From assembly GCA_050302275.1 (NCBI GenBank), contig JBNLAT010000004.1:1-64000 (forward strand): a stretch of DNA of 64,000 nt. Direction: 5' to 3'. This DNA is from JAPHTQ01 sp050302275 (GTDB lineage Bacteria > Pseudomonadota > Gammaproteobacteria > Thiohalomonadales > Thiohalomonadaceae). Position numbers and translations under genes: made by a program. The notes under the pieces were generated by a model. It was not told the origin of the DNA and did not search any database. It worked only from the letters and a program-made list of their open reading frames with translations. Below are positions 18,323-26,158 of the stretch, piece after piece; positions within the stretch are counted from its first letter, which is position 1; each line of letters opens with the position of its first letter.

Positions 18323-19354
18323 ATGACTACTGTAGATAACGGCTATATCCTCGCTGTCGACGACACACCAGCCTCACTGCGCCTGCTCACCGACATATTG
18401 AACGGTGAAGGGTATCAGGTACGCTCGGCCATTAACGGCGAGCTGGCTTTGCGTGCGGCACAGGCACAACCACCCCAGCTGATCCTGCTTGATGTCAGCA
18501 TGCCTGGAATGGATGGCTTTGAGGTATGCAAACGCTTAAAACAGGATCAACGGTTACGTGATGTACCTGTAATTTTCGTCAGTGCGCTTTCGGATATGCA
18601 GGATAAATTGACCGGCTTCGATATCGGTGGTGTGGATTACGTTACCAAGCCCTTCCAGCGCGATGAACTGCTTGCGCGTGTTCGTACCCACCTCGAACTA
18701 TTTCGCCTGCAGAACCATCTGGAAGAGATGGTCGAAGAACGTAGCCGTTCGCTGCTGGAAAGTGAAAAACGACTGATGAATAACATGCTGGAGACGGTCA
18801 CGGCAGTCGCTGCCATGGTTGAGCTACGCGACCCGTACACTGCTGGCCATCAACGGCGTGTGGCACAACTTGTCGATGCCATCGCTCAGGAAATGGGCTT
18901 GCCCGAAATGCAGATCCAGGGACTTCATCTCGCCGCAGTAGTGCATGACCTGGGCAAGATTAATGTCCCGTCAGAAATCCTCAGCAAACCTGGCCACCTT
19001 ACTGATACCGAGTTCGGTCTGATTAAACAACACCCGCGCGCGGGTTATGAGATTCTGAAAGGAATCGATTTCCCCTGGCCGGTTGCAGATATCGTTTATC
19101 AACACCACGAACGCCTGGACGGTTCCGGCTATCCAGACGGTAAGAAAGGCGACGAGATCATACTCGAGGCACGCATTCTGGCTGTCGCAGACGTAATTGA
19201 AGCCATGGCATCACACCGCCCATACCGTCCCGGCCTCGGTCTCGAAACAGCTTTTGCCGAGGTCGAAAAACACCGTGGTACCAAATTCGACGCCGAAATC
19301 GTCGATACTACGCTACGGTTATTCCGCGAGAAAGACTATCAACTCGAAGCGTAA
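18323..19354 (+). CDS. HD-GYP response regulator (cyclic-di-GMP phosphodiesterase)
   Basis: A 343-residue protein. Receiver domain 10-130 (ILLDVSMPGMDG with the acceptor Asp), then HD-GYP domain about 145-335 with HDLGKINVPSEILSKPG, HHERLDGSGYPDG and AVADVIEAMASHRPYR. All metal-binding and GYP residues expected for catalysis are present. It lies directly after the giant soluble kinase and is its probable target. It is paralogous to the HD-GYP protein at 7041-8129, but the two share only the domain plan. Confidence 0.93.
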   Translation: MTTVDNGYILAVDDTPASLRLLTDILNGEGYQVRSAINGELALRAAQAQPPQLILLDVSMPGMDGFEVCKRLKQDQRLRDVPVIFVSALSDMQDKLTGFDIGGVDYVTKPFQRDELLARVRTHLELFRLQNHLEEMVEERSRSLLESEKRLMNNMLETVTAVAAMVELRDPYTAGHQRRVAQLVDAIAQEMGLPEMQIQGLHLAAVVHDLGKINVPSEILSKPGHLTDTEFGLIKQHPRAGYEILKGIDFPWPVADIVYQHHERLDGSGYPDGKKGDEIILEARILAVADVIEAMASHRPYRPGLGLETAFAEVEKHRGTKFDAEIVDTTLRLFREKDYQLEA

Positions 19355-19444
19355 TGACCATTTTGCTGAGACAAGCTAGCAATCCCTGTCAGGTAACTTC
19401 TTCTACACTGCAACATACTTACCCCTGATTGAGAAGGGGTACAC

Positions 19445-20311
19445 GTGAACAACAGCGCAGCAAGTAACTACCAAAGACGCTTTGACAGGGTATTTGATTA
19501 TATCGATCATCACCTCGCAGACGAGTTGAGTGTCGAGTTACTCAGCCAGGTAGCGAATTTTTCCAAGTTCCATTTTCATCGGCAGTTTGCGGGTTATGCC
19601 GGGATCAATGTATTCCGCTATATCCAGTTGATGAGGTTGCGGCACGCCTCGTACCAACTGGCCTTTGAGGAAAAACGACGCATCACCGATATTGCCCTGG
19701 AATCGGGTTTTGAAAATCCGGAATCCTTTTCCCGTGCGTTCAAGAAGGCCTTTGGCCAAACCCCCTCTCAATTTCGCAAACACCCGGCCTGGGAGCCGTG
19801 GAATGAGCAGTACCAATTTACGAAACGAGAGAGGCAACAAACGATGAATGTTGAGATTGTAGATTTCGAGGAGACCATGGTGGCGGTCAAAGAACACCGT
19901 GGCAATCCGGCTTTGGTCAATGACAGCGCAAAGATTTTTATCGACTGGCGCAAATCCACTGGACTTTCACCGGTAAAACACAGCGACACCTTTGGTGTGG
20001 CCTACGACGATCCGAACACCACTGAAGCATCGCAATTTCGCTTCGATATATGCGGTGAAATTGAGAAAGCGGTACCTGAAAACCCACAGGGAATAATCAA
20101 TAAGGTCATTCCGGGAGGACGCTGCGCACGGGTTCGCCATCATGGATCACATGAACGCATCGGAGAGGCGGCTTATTTTCTCTATCGCGACTGGCTACCT
20201 GAAAGTGGTGAAGAGCTACGGGATTTTCCGCTTTTCTTCCACTACCTCAACCTGATCCCCGAAACACCGGAACATGAGTTGCTTACTGATGTCTACCTGC
20301 CGTTGAAATAG
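19445..20311 (+). CDS. AraC-family regulator with C-terminal GyrI-like effector domain
   Basis: A 288-residue protein starting with GTG after an AGAAGGGG ribosome-binding site. The two AraC helix-turn-helices are N-terminal (about 8-112; LSVELLSQVANFSKFHFHRQ and ITDIALESGFENPESFSRAF). A GyrI-like/AraC effector-binding domain covers about 132-288. This order (HTH first) is that of Rob/SoxS-GyrI fusions, which often sense small hydrophobic compounds. It is convergent with gshA, with only five bases between stops. Target genes are not apparent. Confidence 0.9.
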   Translation: MNNSAASNYQRRFDRVFDYIDHHLADELSVELLSQVANFSKFHFHRQFAGYAGINVFRYIQLMRLRHASYQLAFEEKRRITDIALESGFENPESFSRAFKKAFGQTPSQFRKHPAWEPWNEQYQFTKRERQQTMNVEIVDFEETMVAVKEHRGNPALVNDSAKIFIDWRKSTGLSPVKHSDTFGVAYDDPNTTEASQFRFDICGEIEKAVPENPQGIINKVIPGGRCARVRHHGSHERIGEAAYFLYRDWLPESGEELRDFPLFFHYLNLIPETPEHELLTDVYLPLK

Positions 20312-20316
20312 CACAC

Positions 20317-21891
20317 TCAAGTTTGGTTGAAGTACTCCTGCAGAAATTGATCGAAGTCGACTTTGTCCGCTGCTTCGATCTCTTTCTGTTTCTGCTGAGA
20401 GCGTGCCGCCAGTTCGACCAGGGTCTGTTCACGTTCGAAGTCCACGGGCAATTCGGCAAAGTACCACTGCTGTTCCAGTGATTTGCGCCGGGCAAACTCG
20501 AAGAAGCTCTCCTTACTGTTACGCATTTCGGCCAGGACACGGGCCGAGGGTGTGAGATCCGGGTTCTCTATCAGACGACGCTGACGTGCCAAAGCCTGCC
20601 TATAGGGATGCTTGCTGGTATTACTGTCGAGCAGTTCGCAGACCTCGCTCATTGCATCGCAGATCTCCAGCGCCCATTCGCGCAGAGTGATCGCGTTACC
20701 GCAACGACTTAGTTCCAGTCCCGGTTCGCGTCCACGATGAGCGGCGAGCATCTCATTCTGGTCTATCTCTTTGCGTTCCTGAGAAGATATCTTAGGACTT
20801 TCCCGTAACAGACAGTAAAGCATGAGCGCTTCGAGGAAATGAAGCTGCGCTTCATTGATGCCCATCGGCTCGAAGGGATTAACGTCTAGAGAGCGCAGTT
20901 CAATGTAAAGCACGCCACGCTTCTGCAGGGCGATGGTCGGCTTTTCGTAGCCTTTCAATAATTGCTTGGGCCGAACGGTACTGTAGTACTCGTTTTCGAT
21001 TTGCAGAATGTTGGCATTCAGCTGTCGATACTCACCATCGACCTTAACGCCGATCTTTTCATACGCTGGATAGGGTTTATTGATCGCACAACTCAGACTA
21101 TCGATGTAGCTCTGCAGGTTATCGTAATTGGCTTTGATCCCACTCTCGTTTTCCTTGTTGTTCTGATACCCGATATCACCCATGCGCAACGAGGTGGCAT
21201 AGGGTTCGTAGTAGGTGTAATCATCGAACTGTTCAAGCTTGGTCTGCTGACCATTGAGAAAGGATTTACACACTGCGGGCGAAGCGCCGAACAGATAGGG
21301 AATCAACCAGCCTAGTCGTTGCAGATTACGCAGCAGATCGAAATAGCGATCCGATTTATAGTCCTGCAGATCGCGATCATCTCCTTCCAATTGTTGCAGC
21401 GCCAACCAGAAGGCGTCACTGAAAGAGTAATTGAAGTGCATTCCGGCGATCACCTGCATCACCCGACCGTAGCGATAGCCGAGCCCGACACGATAGATAG
21501 TCTTCATCTTGCCCGCATTCGACTCACCGTAACGCGCCACCGGAATACTCGACTCACCCGCCACCACGCAGGGCATACTGGCCGCCCAGAGAAACTCATC
21601 GTGCATGCGATTGTAGACAAACTGTTGCAGGTCGCGCAGATAGGTCAGCGCATCGCTGGCACTATGGAACGGCGGGGTAATGAATTCCAGCAGTGCTTCG
21701 GAATAGTCAGTGGTGATGTAGGGATGTGTCAGTGGCGAGCCGAGAATACCAGGATGGCTGGTCTGGGAGATCTTGCCTTCCGGATTGACCCGCAGGCTCT
21801 CTTTTTCCAGGCCCAGCATGCCTCCCTTGAGCAGCGGTGCAAGATTCGCCGCCTCAATACGAGCGACCTGTTGTTTTACTGAATAGGGCAC
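20317..21891 (-). CDS. gshA: Glutamate-cysteine ligase (class I)
   Basis: A 524-residue GshA of the gammaproteobacterial type, catalysing the first step of glutathione synthesis (ATP-dependent joining of glutamate and cysteine). GLEKESLRVNPEGKISQT (about 26-43), HPYITTDYSEALLEFITPP and LYIELRSLDVNPFEPMGI are family hallmarks for substrate and metal binding. Length is normal. It is a single-gene unit; gshB is not in the window. Confidence 0.96.
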   Translation of the reverse strand: MPYSVKQQVARIEAANLAPLLKGGMLGLEKESLRVNPEGKISQTSHPGILGSPLTHPYITTDYSEALLEFITPPFHSASDALTYLRDLQQFVYNRMHDEFLWAASMPCVVAGESSIPVARYGESNAGKMKTIYRVGLGYRYGRVMQVIAGMHFNYSFSDAFWLALQQLEGDDRDLQDYKSDRYFDLLRNLQRLGWLIPYLFGASPAVCKSFLNGQQTKLEQFDDYTYYEPYATSLRMGDIGYQNNKENESGIKANYDNLQSYIDSLSCAINKPYPAYEKIGVKVDGEYRQLNANILQIENEYYSTVRPKQLLKGYEKPTIALQKRGVLYIELRSLDVNPFEPMGINEAQLHFLEALMLYCLLRESPKISSQERKEIDQNEMLAAHRGREPGLELSRCGNAITLREWALEICDAMSEVCELLDSNTSKHPYRQALARQRRLIENPDLTPSARVLAEMRNSKESFFEFARRKSLEQQWYFAELPVDFEREQTLVELAARSQQKQKEIEAADKVDFDQFLQEYFNQT

Positions 21892-21967
21892 AATCTTTCC
21901 GGGAGTTCTTTATAGGGACTGGATGGCGATTATAGTCAATTGCGGCACCACCCGTTTATAACAAGTC

Positions 21968-22738
21968 TTAATCCCCAGAGAGCTTCAGTTCGCTGGTATC
22001 GATATCCGGCTCTTCCGCTTCCTCTGGCTCAACCAAAGTCACGCCGGGTTCATCCAGGGTCAGGCCGCTGGTATCGACTTCCAGCTCAGGGGCTTCCGTC
22101 TCTTCGACAATTCTCACACCCGGCTCACTCAGGCTCATGCCACTCACATCGACTTCCAGTGGCGGCGCCTCTTCGTGCTCGACCAGATCTTTTTCGCTTT
22201 CATCGACACTAAGACCACTGGTATCGATCTGCGGCGGCGCCACCTCTTCATGCACGCCCAGTGTGGCGCCCGGCGCTTCCAGCGAGGCACTCTCCAGTTC
22301 ACCCAAACCCTTTGGCGCCTCTTTCATCACAAAGCGCATATCACCATCTTCACCAGCGGCGATCTCCGCTTCGCTCTTGCCCGTGTGCGCAGGTGCTGAT
22401 GTCGATGCGTCAGCTACGGATGCGGGCTGTGATGGCGCGGCGGCAGGTTGAGGAGGAGGTACTGATGCAGCGGCGGGCGGCGGGGCGGCGCTCTCTGCCG
22501 ATGCGGCCTGCTCTTTGGCTTCACAGATCGCGCCGGCCTTTTTCAGCGCCATCATATATTTCAGCGCAGTCTCTTCATCCACCCCTTTCTTGATCATCAC
22601 CGGCATACCGATGAACAGGCGCTGGATCTTCGCCACATCGGTTTTGAATAGCTTGGCGACGTTAGCCTTGACCTGATCTTCTACGGCGCCGTCGACCAGC
22701 TTGCCGGTGAACAGCACGTCGTACTTTTTCTCACTCAT
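21968..22738 (-). CDS. Hypothetical protein with basic N-terminal domain and acidic repeat tail
   Basis: A 256-residue protein of unknown function. Residues 1-75 form a compact domain (YDVLFTGKLVDGAVEDQVKA, IGMPVMIKKGVDEETALKYM). I associate it with a small domain found at the N-terminus of assorted proteobacterial membrane proteins, though not confidently. An Ala/Pro-rich linker follows. From about residue 165 there are four to five degenerate copies of a roughly 25-residue acidic unit, each containing a V/I-D-T/V-S-G/E-L/M core followed by a run such as DEPGVTLVEPEE. No membrane segment or signal peptide is seen. It is a single gene upstream of gshA. Confidence 0.75.
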   Translation of the reverse strand: MSEKKYDVLFTGKLVDGAVEDQVKANVAKLFKTDVAKIQRLFIGMPVMIKKGVDEETALKYMMALKKAGAICEAKEQAASAESAAPPPAAASVPPPQPAAAPSQPASVADASTSAPAHTGKSEAEIAAGEDGDMRFVMKEAPKGLGELESASLEAPGATLGVHEEVAPPQIDTSGLSVDESEKDLVEHEEAPPLEVDVSGMSLSEPGVRIVEETEAPELEVDTSGLTLDEPGVTLVEPEEAEEPDIDTSELKLSGD

Positions 22739-22766
22739 GAGTAGCCTTTCTCATTAGATTTTTTGT

Positions 22767-22907
22767 GAAGCCGTCTCAAAATTTGGATTCGTGTATGGAG
22801 ATACGGCGCAAGGGCATTGAGGAGCACAGTTTACCGGTAGTAAATGAGCACCGGAGAAGACCTTGCAACACAGTATCCGGGCGCGAAGACTATTTTGAGA
22901 TAGCTTC
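22767..22907. mobile_element. MITE-like element, copy A (141 bp)
   Basis: Terminal inverted repeats of 16 bases: left GAAGCCGTCTCAAAAT, right ATTTTGAGATAGCTTC (14 of 16 paired). The central part carries TTTACCGGTAGTAAATGAGC, shared exactly with the copy at 49.7 kb. No coding capacity is seen. The right terminal repeat supplies the stop codon and last residues of the sugar dehydrogenase gene at 22890-24005. Confidence 0.7.
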
Positions 22908-24005
22908 AAGCTTGAAAATACGCCCCGACGCTAAATCGAGCAAGTACAGCTCACCATCACTTCCCTCTGCGAATGACGATATACGCTTGCCGCTACGCAG
23001 CAATTCCCGAGGTTTGGCGCGTGAATTACCGCTATCCAGCGACCACACCGTGCCACTGCAGAAATCGCCATAGAGGTAATGACCAACGAGTTGCGGTAAC
23101 GCCTTACCGCGATAGACGTAGCCACCGGTGATGGAACAGCCCTGGTCGTGGCCATACTCGGCGACGGGCATCACCACCCCTTCAACGGTGCAGCCACGGC
23201 GATAACAGTGCAAACCCTCCCAGCGGTTCCAGCCCAGATTATCGCCCTTACCTACCCGGTCGACCTCTTCCCACTGATCCTGCCCCACATCGCCGACCCA
23301 CAATGTGCCTTCCTGCCGGTCGAAGCTCCAGCGCCAGGGGTTACGTAGTCCCCAGGCATAGATCTCAGCGCGCCCGCCGCCTTTGGCGAAGGGATTATCC
23401 GCCGGGATCGCATAGGGCTTTTTGCCATCCACATCGAGACGCAACATCGCCCCCAGCAGGGTGTCTGGATTCTGGCCGTTGTCTTTCGGATCACCGCCTG
23501 AACCGCCATCGCCGAGACCGTAATAGAGATACCCATCGGGGCCGAAGGCGATGTGACCACCGTTGTGGTTACGGTAGGGCTGGGCCACCTCCAGAATGAC
23601 CCGCTCGCTACGGCTATCGATACTGCGGCCGCCATCGCGACTCTGGTATTCAGCCAGTACCGAGGTTAAGGGCGAGCCCTCGCGGGTATAGGAGAGAAAC
23701 AGTCGGCCGTTATCGCTAAACCGCGGATGAAAGGCGATACCCAGCAGACCCGCCTCCATCGGCCCCGACTCGATCCGGTCGCGAAGATCGAGCAGGGTAT
23801 GTCGGTCGCTCCCATCCGAGTTAAAGCCGACGACCAGACCACGCCGCTCGATCACCACCCACTGATCGTTTTGTCCCGGCAGAGGCAGCATAAACACCGG
23901 CTGCTCGAAACGCTCGTCGCCGAACATCGGCCGCAACCCGGTTTGTGCCGACAGCGATAACGGCACAAACAACAACAGCAGGAGTAATGGGCAAAACCGG
24001 CCCAT
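22890..24005 (-). CDS. PQQ-dependent sugar dehydrogenase (glucose/sorbosone dehydrogenase family)
   Basis: A 371-residue exported protein: signal peptide 1-20 (MGRFCPLLLLLLFVPLSLSA), then a six-bladed beta-propeller of the soluble aldose sugar dehydrogenase family. Typical motifs are EAGLLGIAFHP, HNGGHIAFGPDGYLYYGLGD, AWGLRNPWRWSFD and GDVGQDQWEEVD. It would oxidise sugars or aldehydes in the periplasm using PQQ and Ca2+; PQQ biosynthesis genes are not in view. The final residues EAISK and the stop codon lie inside the terminal repeat of the MITE-like element, so insertion may have trimmed the original C-terminus. It follows the dienelactone hydrolase gene by two bases. Confidence 0.9.
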   Translation of the reverse strand: MGRFCPLLLLLLFVPLSLSAQTGLRPMFGDERFEQPVFMLPLPGQNDQWVVIERRGLVVGFNSDGSDRHTLLDLRDRIESGPMEAGLLGIAFHPRFSDNGRLFLSYTREGSPLTSVLAEYQSRDGGRSIDSRSERVILEVAQPYRNHNGGHIAFGPDGYLYYGLGDGGSGGDPKDNGQNPDTLLGAMLRLDVDGKKPYAIPADNPFAKGGGRAEIYAWGLRNPWRWSFDRQEGTLWVGDVGQDQWEEVDRVGKGDNLGWNRWEGLHCYRRGCTVEGVVMPVAEYGHDQGCSITGGYVYRGKALPQLVGHYLYGDFCSGTVWSLDSGNSRAKPRELLRSGKRISSFAEGSDGELYLLDLASGRIFKLEAISK

Positions 24006-24007
24006 CG

Positions 24008-24796
24008 TTACTTGCCGAAGATCTTTTTGAGAAAACCCTGCATCTCCGCCCAGGAGGCCTTGTCCGCCTCGGCGTTATAGGCCAGCGGCAGGTTAAAACG
24101 CTTGCCGTACTCATCGGCCTGAGGATTGGTAAAGGCGTGCTTCGCACCGGGATAGTCGATGAAGCGGTAATCGACCCCGGCGCTCTCCATCTCCTGTTTG
24201 AAGGCGGCGATCTGCTCGGGCTTGGTGAAGGGATCGTCGGCGCCGTTAAGTACCAGGATCTTCGCTTTGACCTGGCCTTTCTGTGCCGGATTGGCGGTAG
24301 GCAGGCTGCCGTGGAAGCTGACTACGCCATCCAGCGGCACGCCGCGTCGCGCCATCTCCAGCACGATGCCGCCGCCGAAGCAGTAGCCGATCGCCGCAGT
24401 TTTGTGTTTATCAACAGTGGGATGTTTATGCAGCAACTTCATCGCTGCACGGAAGCGCGCTTCGGCCTCAGGCATATTCTTGCGCACGGCCCCGGCAAAC
24501 TTGCCTGCATCGTCAGGGTGTTTGGCCTGCTTGCCGTCGCCGTACATATCCACCGCCAGGGCGGTGTAACCCAATTTGGCCAGCATATCGGCGCGGTGAC
24601 GGGCGTAGGCGTTATGCCCCCACCATTCGTGTACCACCAAAATGCCGGGGCGCTTGCCCTTGATGCTGTCGTCGTAGGCGATATAGCCCTTGAGGGTGGT
24701 ATCGCCCGAGCGGTAGTCGACCTCTTTACCCACCACCGCCGCCTCTGCAGCGCTGAAGCTAAACAGCGCCATCAGGGTAATCAGTATGCTCTTCAT
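24008..24796 (-). CDS. Dienelactone hydrolase family protein, exported
   Basis: A 262-residue alpha/beta hydrolase with signal peptide (MKSILITLMALFSFSAAEAA). The nucleophile elbow GYCFGG contains the Cys typical of dienelactone hydrolases; the acid is likely in NGADDPFTKPEQ and the His in PGAKHAFTNP. The N-terminal HEWWGHNAYARHRADMLAKL is characteristic of the family. The substrate is unknown. It is tightly linked to the sugar dehydrogenase downstream, suggesting a two-gene periplasmic operon. Confidence 0.9.
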   Translation of the reverse strand: MKSILITLMALFSFSAAEAAVVGKEVDYRSGDTTLKGYIAYDDSIKGKRPGILVVHEWWGHNAYARHRADMLAKLGYTALAVDMYGDGKQAKHPDDAGKFAGAVRKNMPEAEARFRAAMKLLHKHPTVDKHKTAAIGYCFGGGIVLEMARRGVPLDGVVSFHGSLPTANPAQKGQVKAKILVLNGADDPFTKPEQIAAFKQEMESAGVDYRFIDYPGAKHAFTNPQADEYGKRFNLPLAYNAEADKASWAEMQGFLKKIFGK

Positions 24797-24882
24797 CTCG
24801 ACTCCTCCCTGTTGATCGGGTTGTGCCTTTAGATGCGGGGCACTCCGGCTTTGATCAACAAGCGTAGTCGATGTAATGGGGA

Positions 24883-25302
24883 TCAGGGACGGGGTTTGCT
24901 CTGCCAGGTCAACGCCGCACAGGCGACAAACAGCAGGGCGATACCGGCTTTGTCATGACTGAAAAGGTAGTAGGCGATACCTAACAGACCCGGCAATTCA
25001 GCCAGGGCGAGACCGACCACCACCTGCTTGAGCTGCTCCAGCGCCCGGGCATTAACACTCATCCCGGCATCGATACGCTGCTGCTCCAATCGGGCCACAC
25101 GGCGTTGATAGAGTAGCGGCGGCGCCATCGCCGCGAGTCCGGCAAGAAACAACCAGACCCCAGCCTCGGGCATGGAGACAACCGGGATGGCGTAATGCGC
25201 CACCATCGTCAGCACCACCAGGGTGGTGAGATTGCCAGCGACCAGCATACGCCAGAACAGTTGCGGTGGAATCGCGGGACGGGGATCGTTGCCCTCGCTC
25301 AT
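24883..25302 (-). CDS. Hypothetical four-helix inner-membrane protein
   Basis: A 139-residue protein with about four predicted membrane segments (residues 17-38, 45-62, 90-106 and 112-131) and a basic cytoplasmic loop (LYQRRVARLEQQRIDAG). I do not recognise a family with confidence. It is expressed upstream of the dienelactone hydrolase gene and could share its transcript. Confidence 0.7.
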   Translation of the reverse strand: MSEGNDPRPAIPPQLFWRMLVAGNLTTLVVLTMVAHYAIPVVSMPEAGVWLFLAGLAAMAPPLLYQRRVARLEQQRIDAGMSVNARALEQLKQVVVGLALAELPGLLGIAYYLFSHDKAGIALLFVACAALTWQSKPRP

Positions 25303-25538
25303 GGATGTGTCTCCTGCTTGTTGGGTTTCAGCGAGGATACACTGGATAGGGCCGGAATGGCTAAGTGCTCAGTAAGAAGGAATGAAGGTCTATCCTGAAC
25401 ATGCGCCGCAGCATACGACATGCAGGGATGCACTAGTGTCGCGGTCACTGGGACGTGATTGAACGACCCGTCCTTCCCTGGACATGCGCCGCTCCTGCGC
25501 GTCCATGCGTCCGCGGCATACCGTCCATCCATGGACAT

Positions 25539-25566
25539 AAAAAAAGACAGGCGCAGGGCCTGTCTT
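25539..25566 (-). terminator. Intrinsic terminator of the candidate CsrB-like RNA
   Basis: On the minus strand AAGACAGGC, loop CCTGC, GCCTGTCTT forms a 9-bp perfect stem followed by seven consecutive T residues. It is a strong rho-independent terminator pointing leftward. Confidence 0.85.
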
Positions 25567-25690
25567 CGTGGGGTATGAAAGAATAGGCCATCCATGGCCC
25601 CGATAGTCCTTTATCTCGCCCCCTCGGGGTACTCCTTCGTGCTACTCCCTGTAGCACTGGGGAAAGCTTAGTCCTCTCATGGTTTTTGCG
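25539..25690 (-). ncRNA. Candidate CsrB/RsmY-type CsrA-sequestering small RNA
   Basis: Reading the minus strand from about 25680, there are repeated GGA motifs: AGAGGACU unpaired, then three hairpins presenting GGA in the loop. These are GUGCUAC-AGGGA-GUAGCAC (perfect 7-bp stem), GAUA-AAGGAC-UAUC, and GGCC-AUGGAU-GGCC. A further GAAGGAGUA lies between hairpins. The first loop context UACAGGGAGU closely matches the CsrA consensus RUACARGGAUGU. The RNA ends in an intrinsic terminator (25539-25566). Open frames over this stretch show no protein features. The 5' end is not determined. CsrA and a GacA/UvrY regulator are not in the window. Confidence 0.7.
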
Positions 25691-25875
25691 CTGTAGGAAA
25701 AATCCCCTACGTTGTGTAGTAATAAACAGCGTTACACCACCGGAATCACCCCCGTTTTTCCATCATATTTTTTCATCTTCACCACGTATTTATATTGATT
25801 TACTTGCGCTACGCCTGATGCACACTCGTTTCGCGGTGATCGCCGCAATAACGATAATTTCGTCAGGAGGAGTCA

Positions 25876-26127
25876 ATGAACAACAAAATCGTGGTTGCAC
25901 TAAGTCTGCTGGGTCTTTCTGCAGCCGTGGCGGCCGAGCCCCAGTGGCCGCAGGATGCCGTGGATGAACAGGACCCCCGGGTAATCGCTTTCTATAACCA
26001 GCGCTGCGCGCAGTGGACCGACGAGAGTCAGTTACAGAATCAGGCGCGTGAAGCCTTCCATGCCAACTGCATGGCCAGCGCGCCCCAGCTCTGGCCGGTT
26101 GGCTTCGAGCCCGACAGCGGCAACTGA
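25876..26127 (+). CDS. Small secreted protein with two cysteines
   Basis: An 83-residue protein with a signal peptide (MNNKIVVALSLLGLSAAVAA). The mature part is acidic and has two Cys residues (in NQRCAQW and HANCMAS) that may form a disulfide in the periplasm. A strong AGGAGG ribosome-binding site lies just upstream (25867-25872) and a bidirectional terminator follows at once. The family is unknown to me. Confidence 0.75.
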   Translation: MNNKIVVALSLLGLSAAVAAEPQWPQDAVDEQDPRVIAFYNQRCAQWTDESQLQNQAREAFHANCMASAPQLWPVGFEPDSGN

Positions 26128-26130
26128 AAC

Positions 26131-26158
26131 AAAAAAGCCGGGTAACCCCGGCTTTTTT
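26131..26158. terminator. Bidirectional intrinsic terminator
   Basis: AAAAAAGCCGGGGTTACCCGGC-type hairpin: stem GCCGGG/CCCGGC with a four-base loop (TAAC), flanked by A6 on the left and T6 on the right. It serves the plus-strand small secreted protein and the minus-strand PDC-sensor gene, which converge here. Confidence 0.9.

Noticed and set aside
22765..23073. 102-codon plus-strand frame at the MITE
   Set aside because: Contains the MITE and then runs antisense to the dehydrogenase; no homology signs.
25440..25540. GTCCATGGATGGAC palindrome beyond the sRNA terminator
   Set aside because: It resembles another GGA-loop hairpin but lies after the T-run, so it is probably not part of the RNA.
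25299..25595. 98-codon minus-strand frame before the 139-residue membrane protein
   Set aside because: It overlaps the terminator and part of the candidate sRNA and reads through hairpins; composition is not protein-like.
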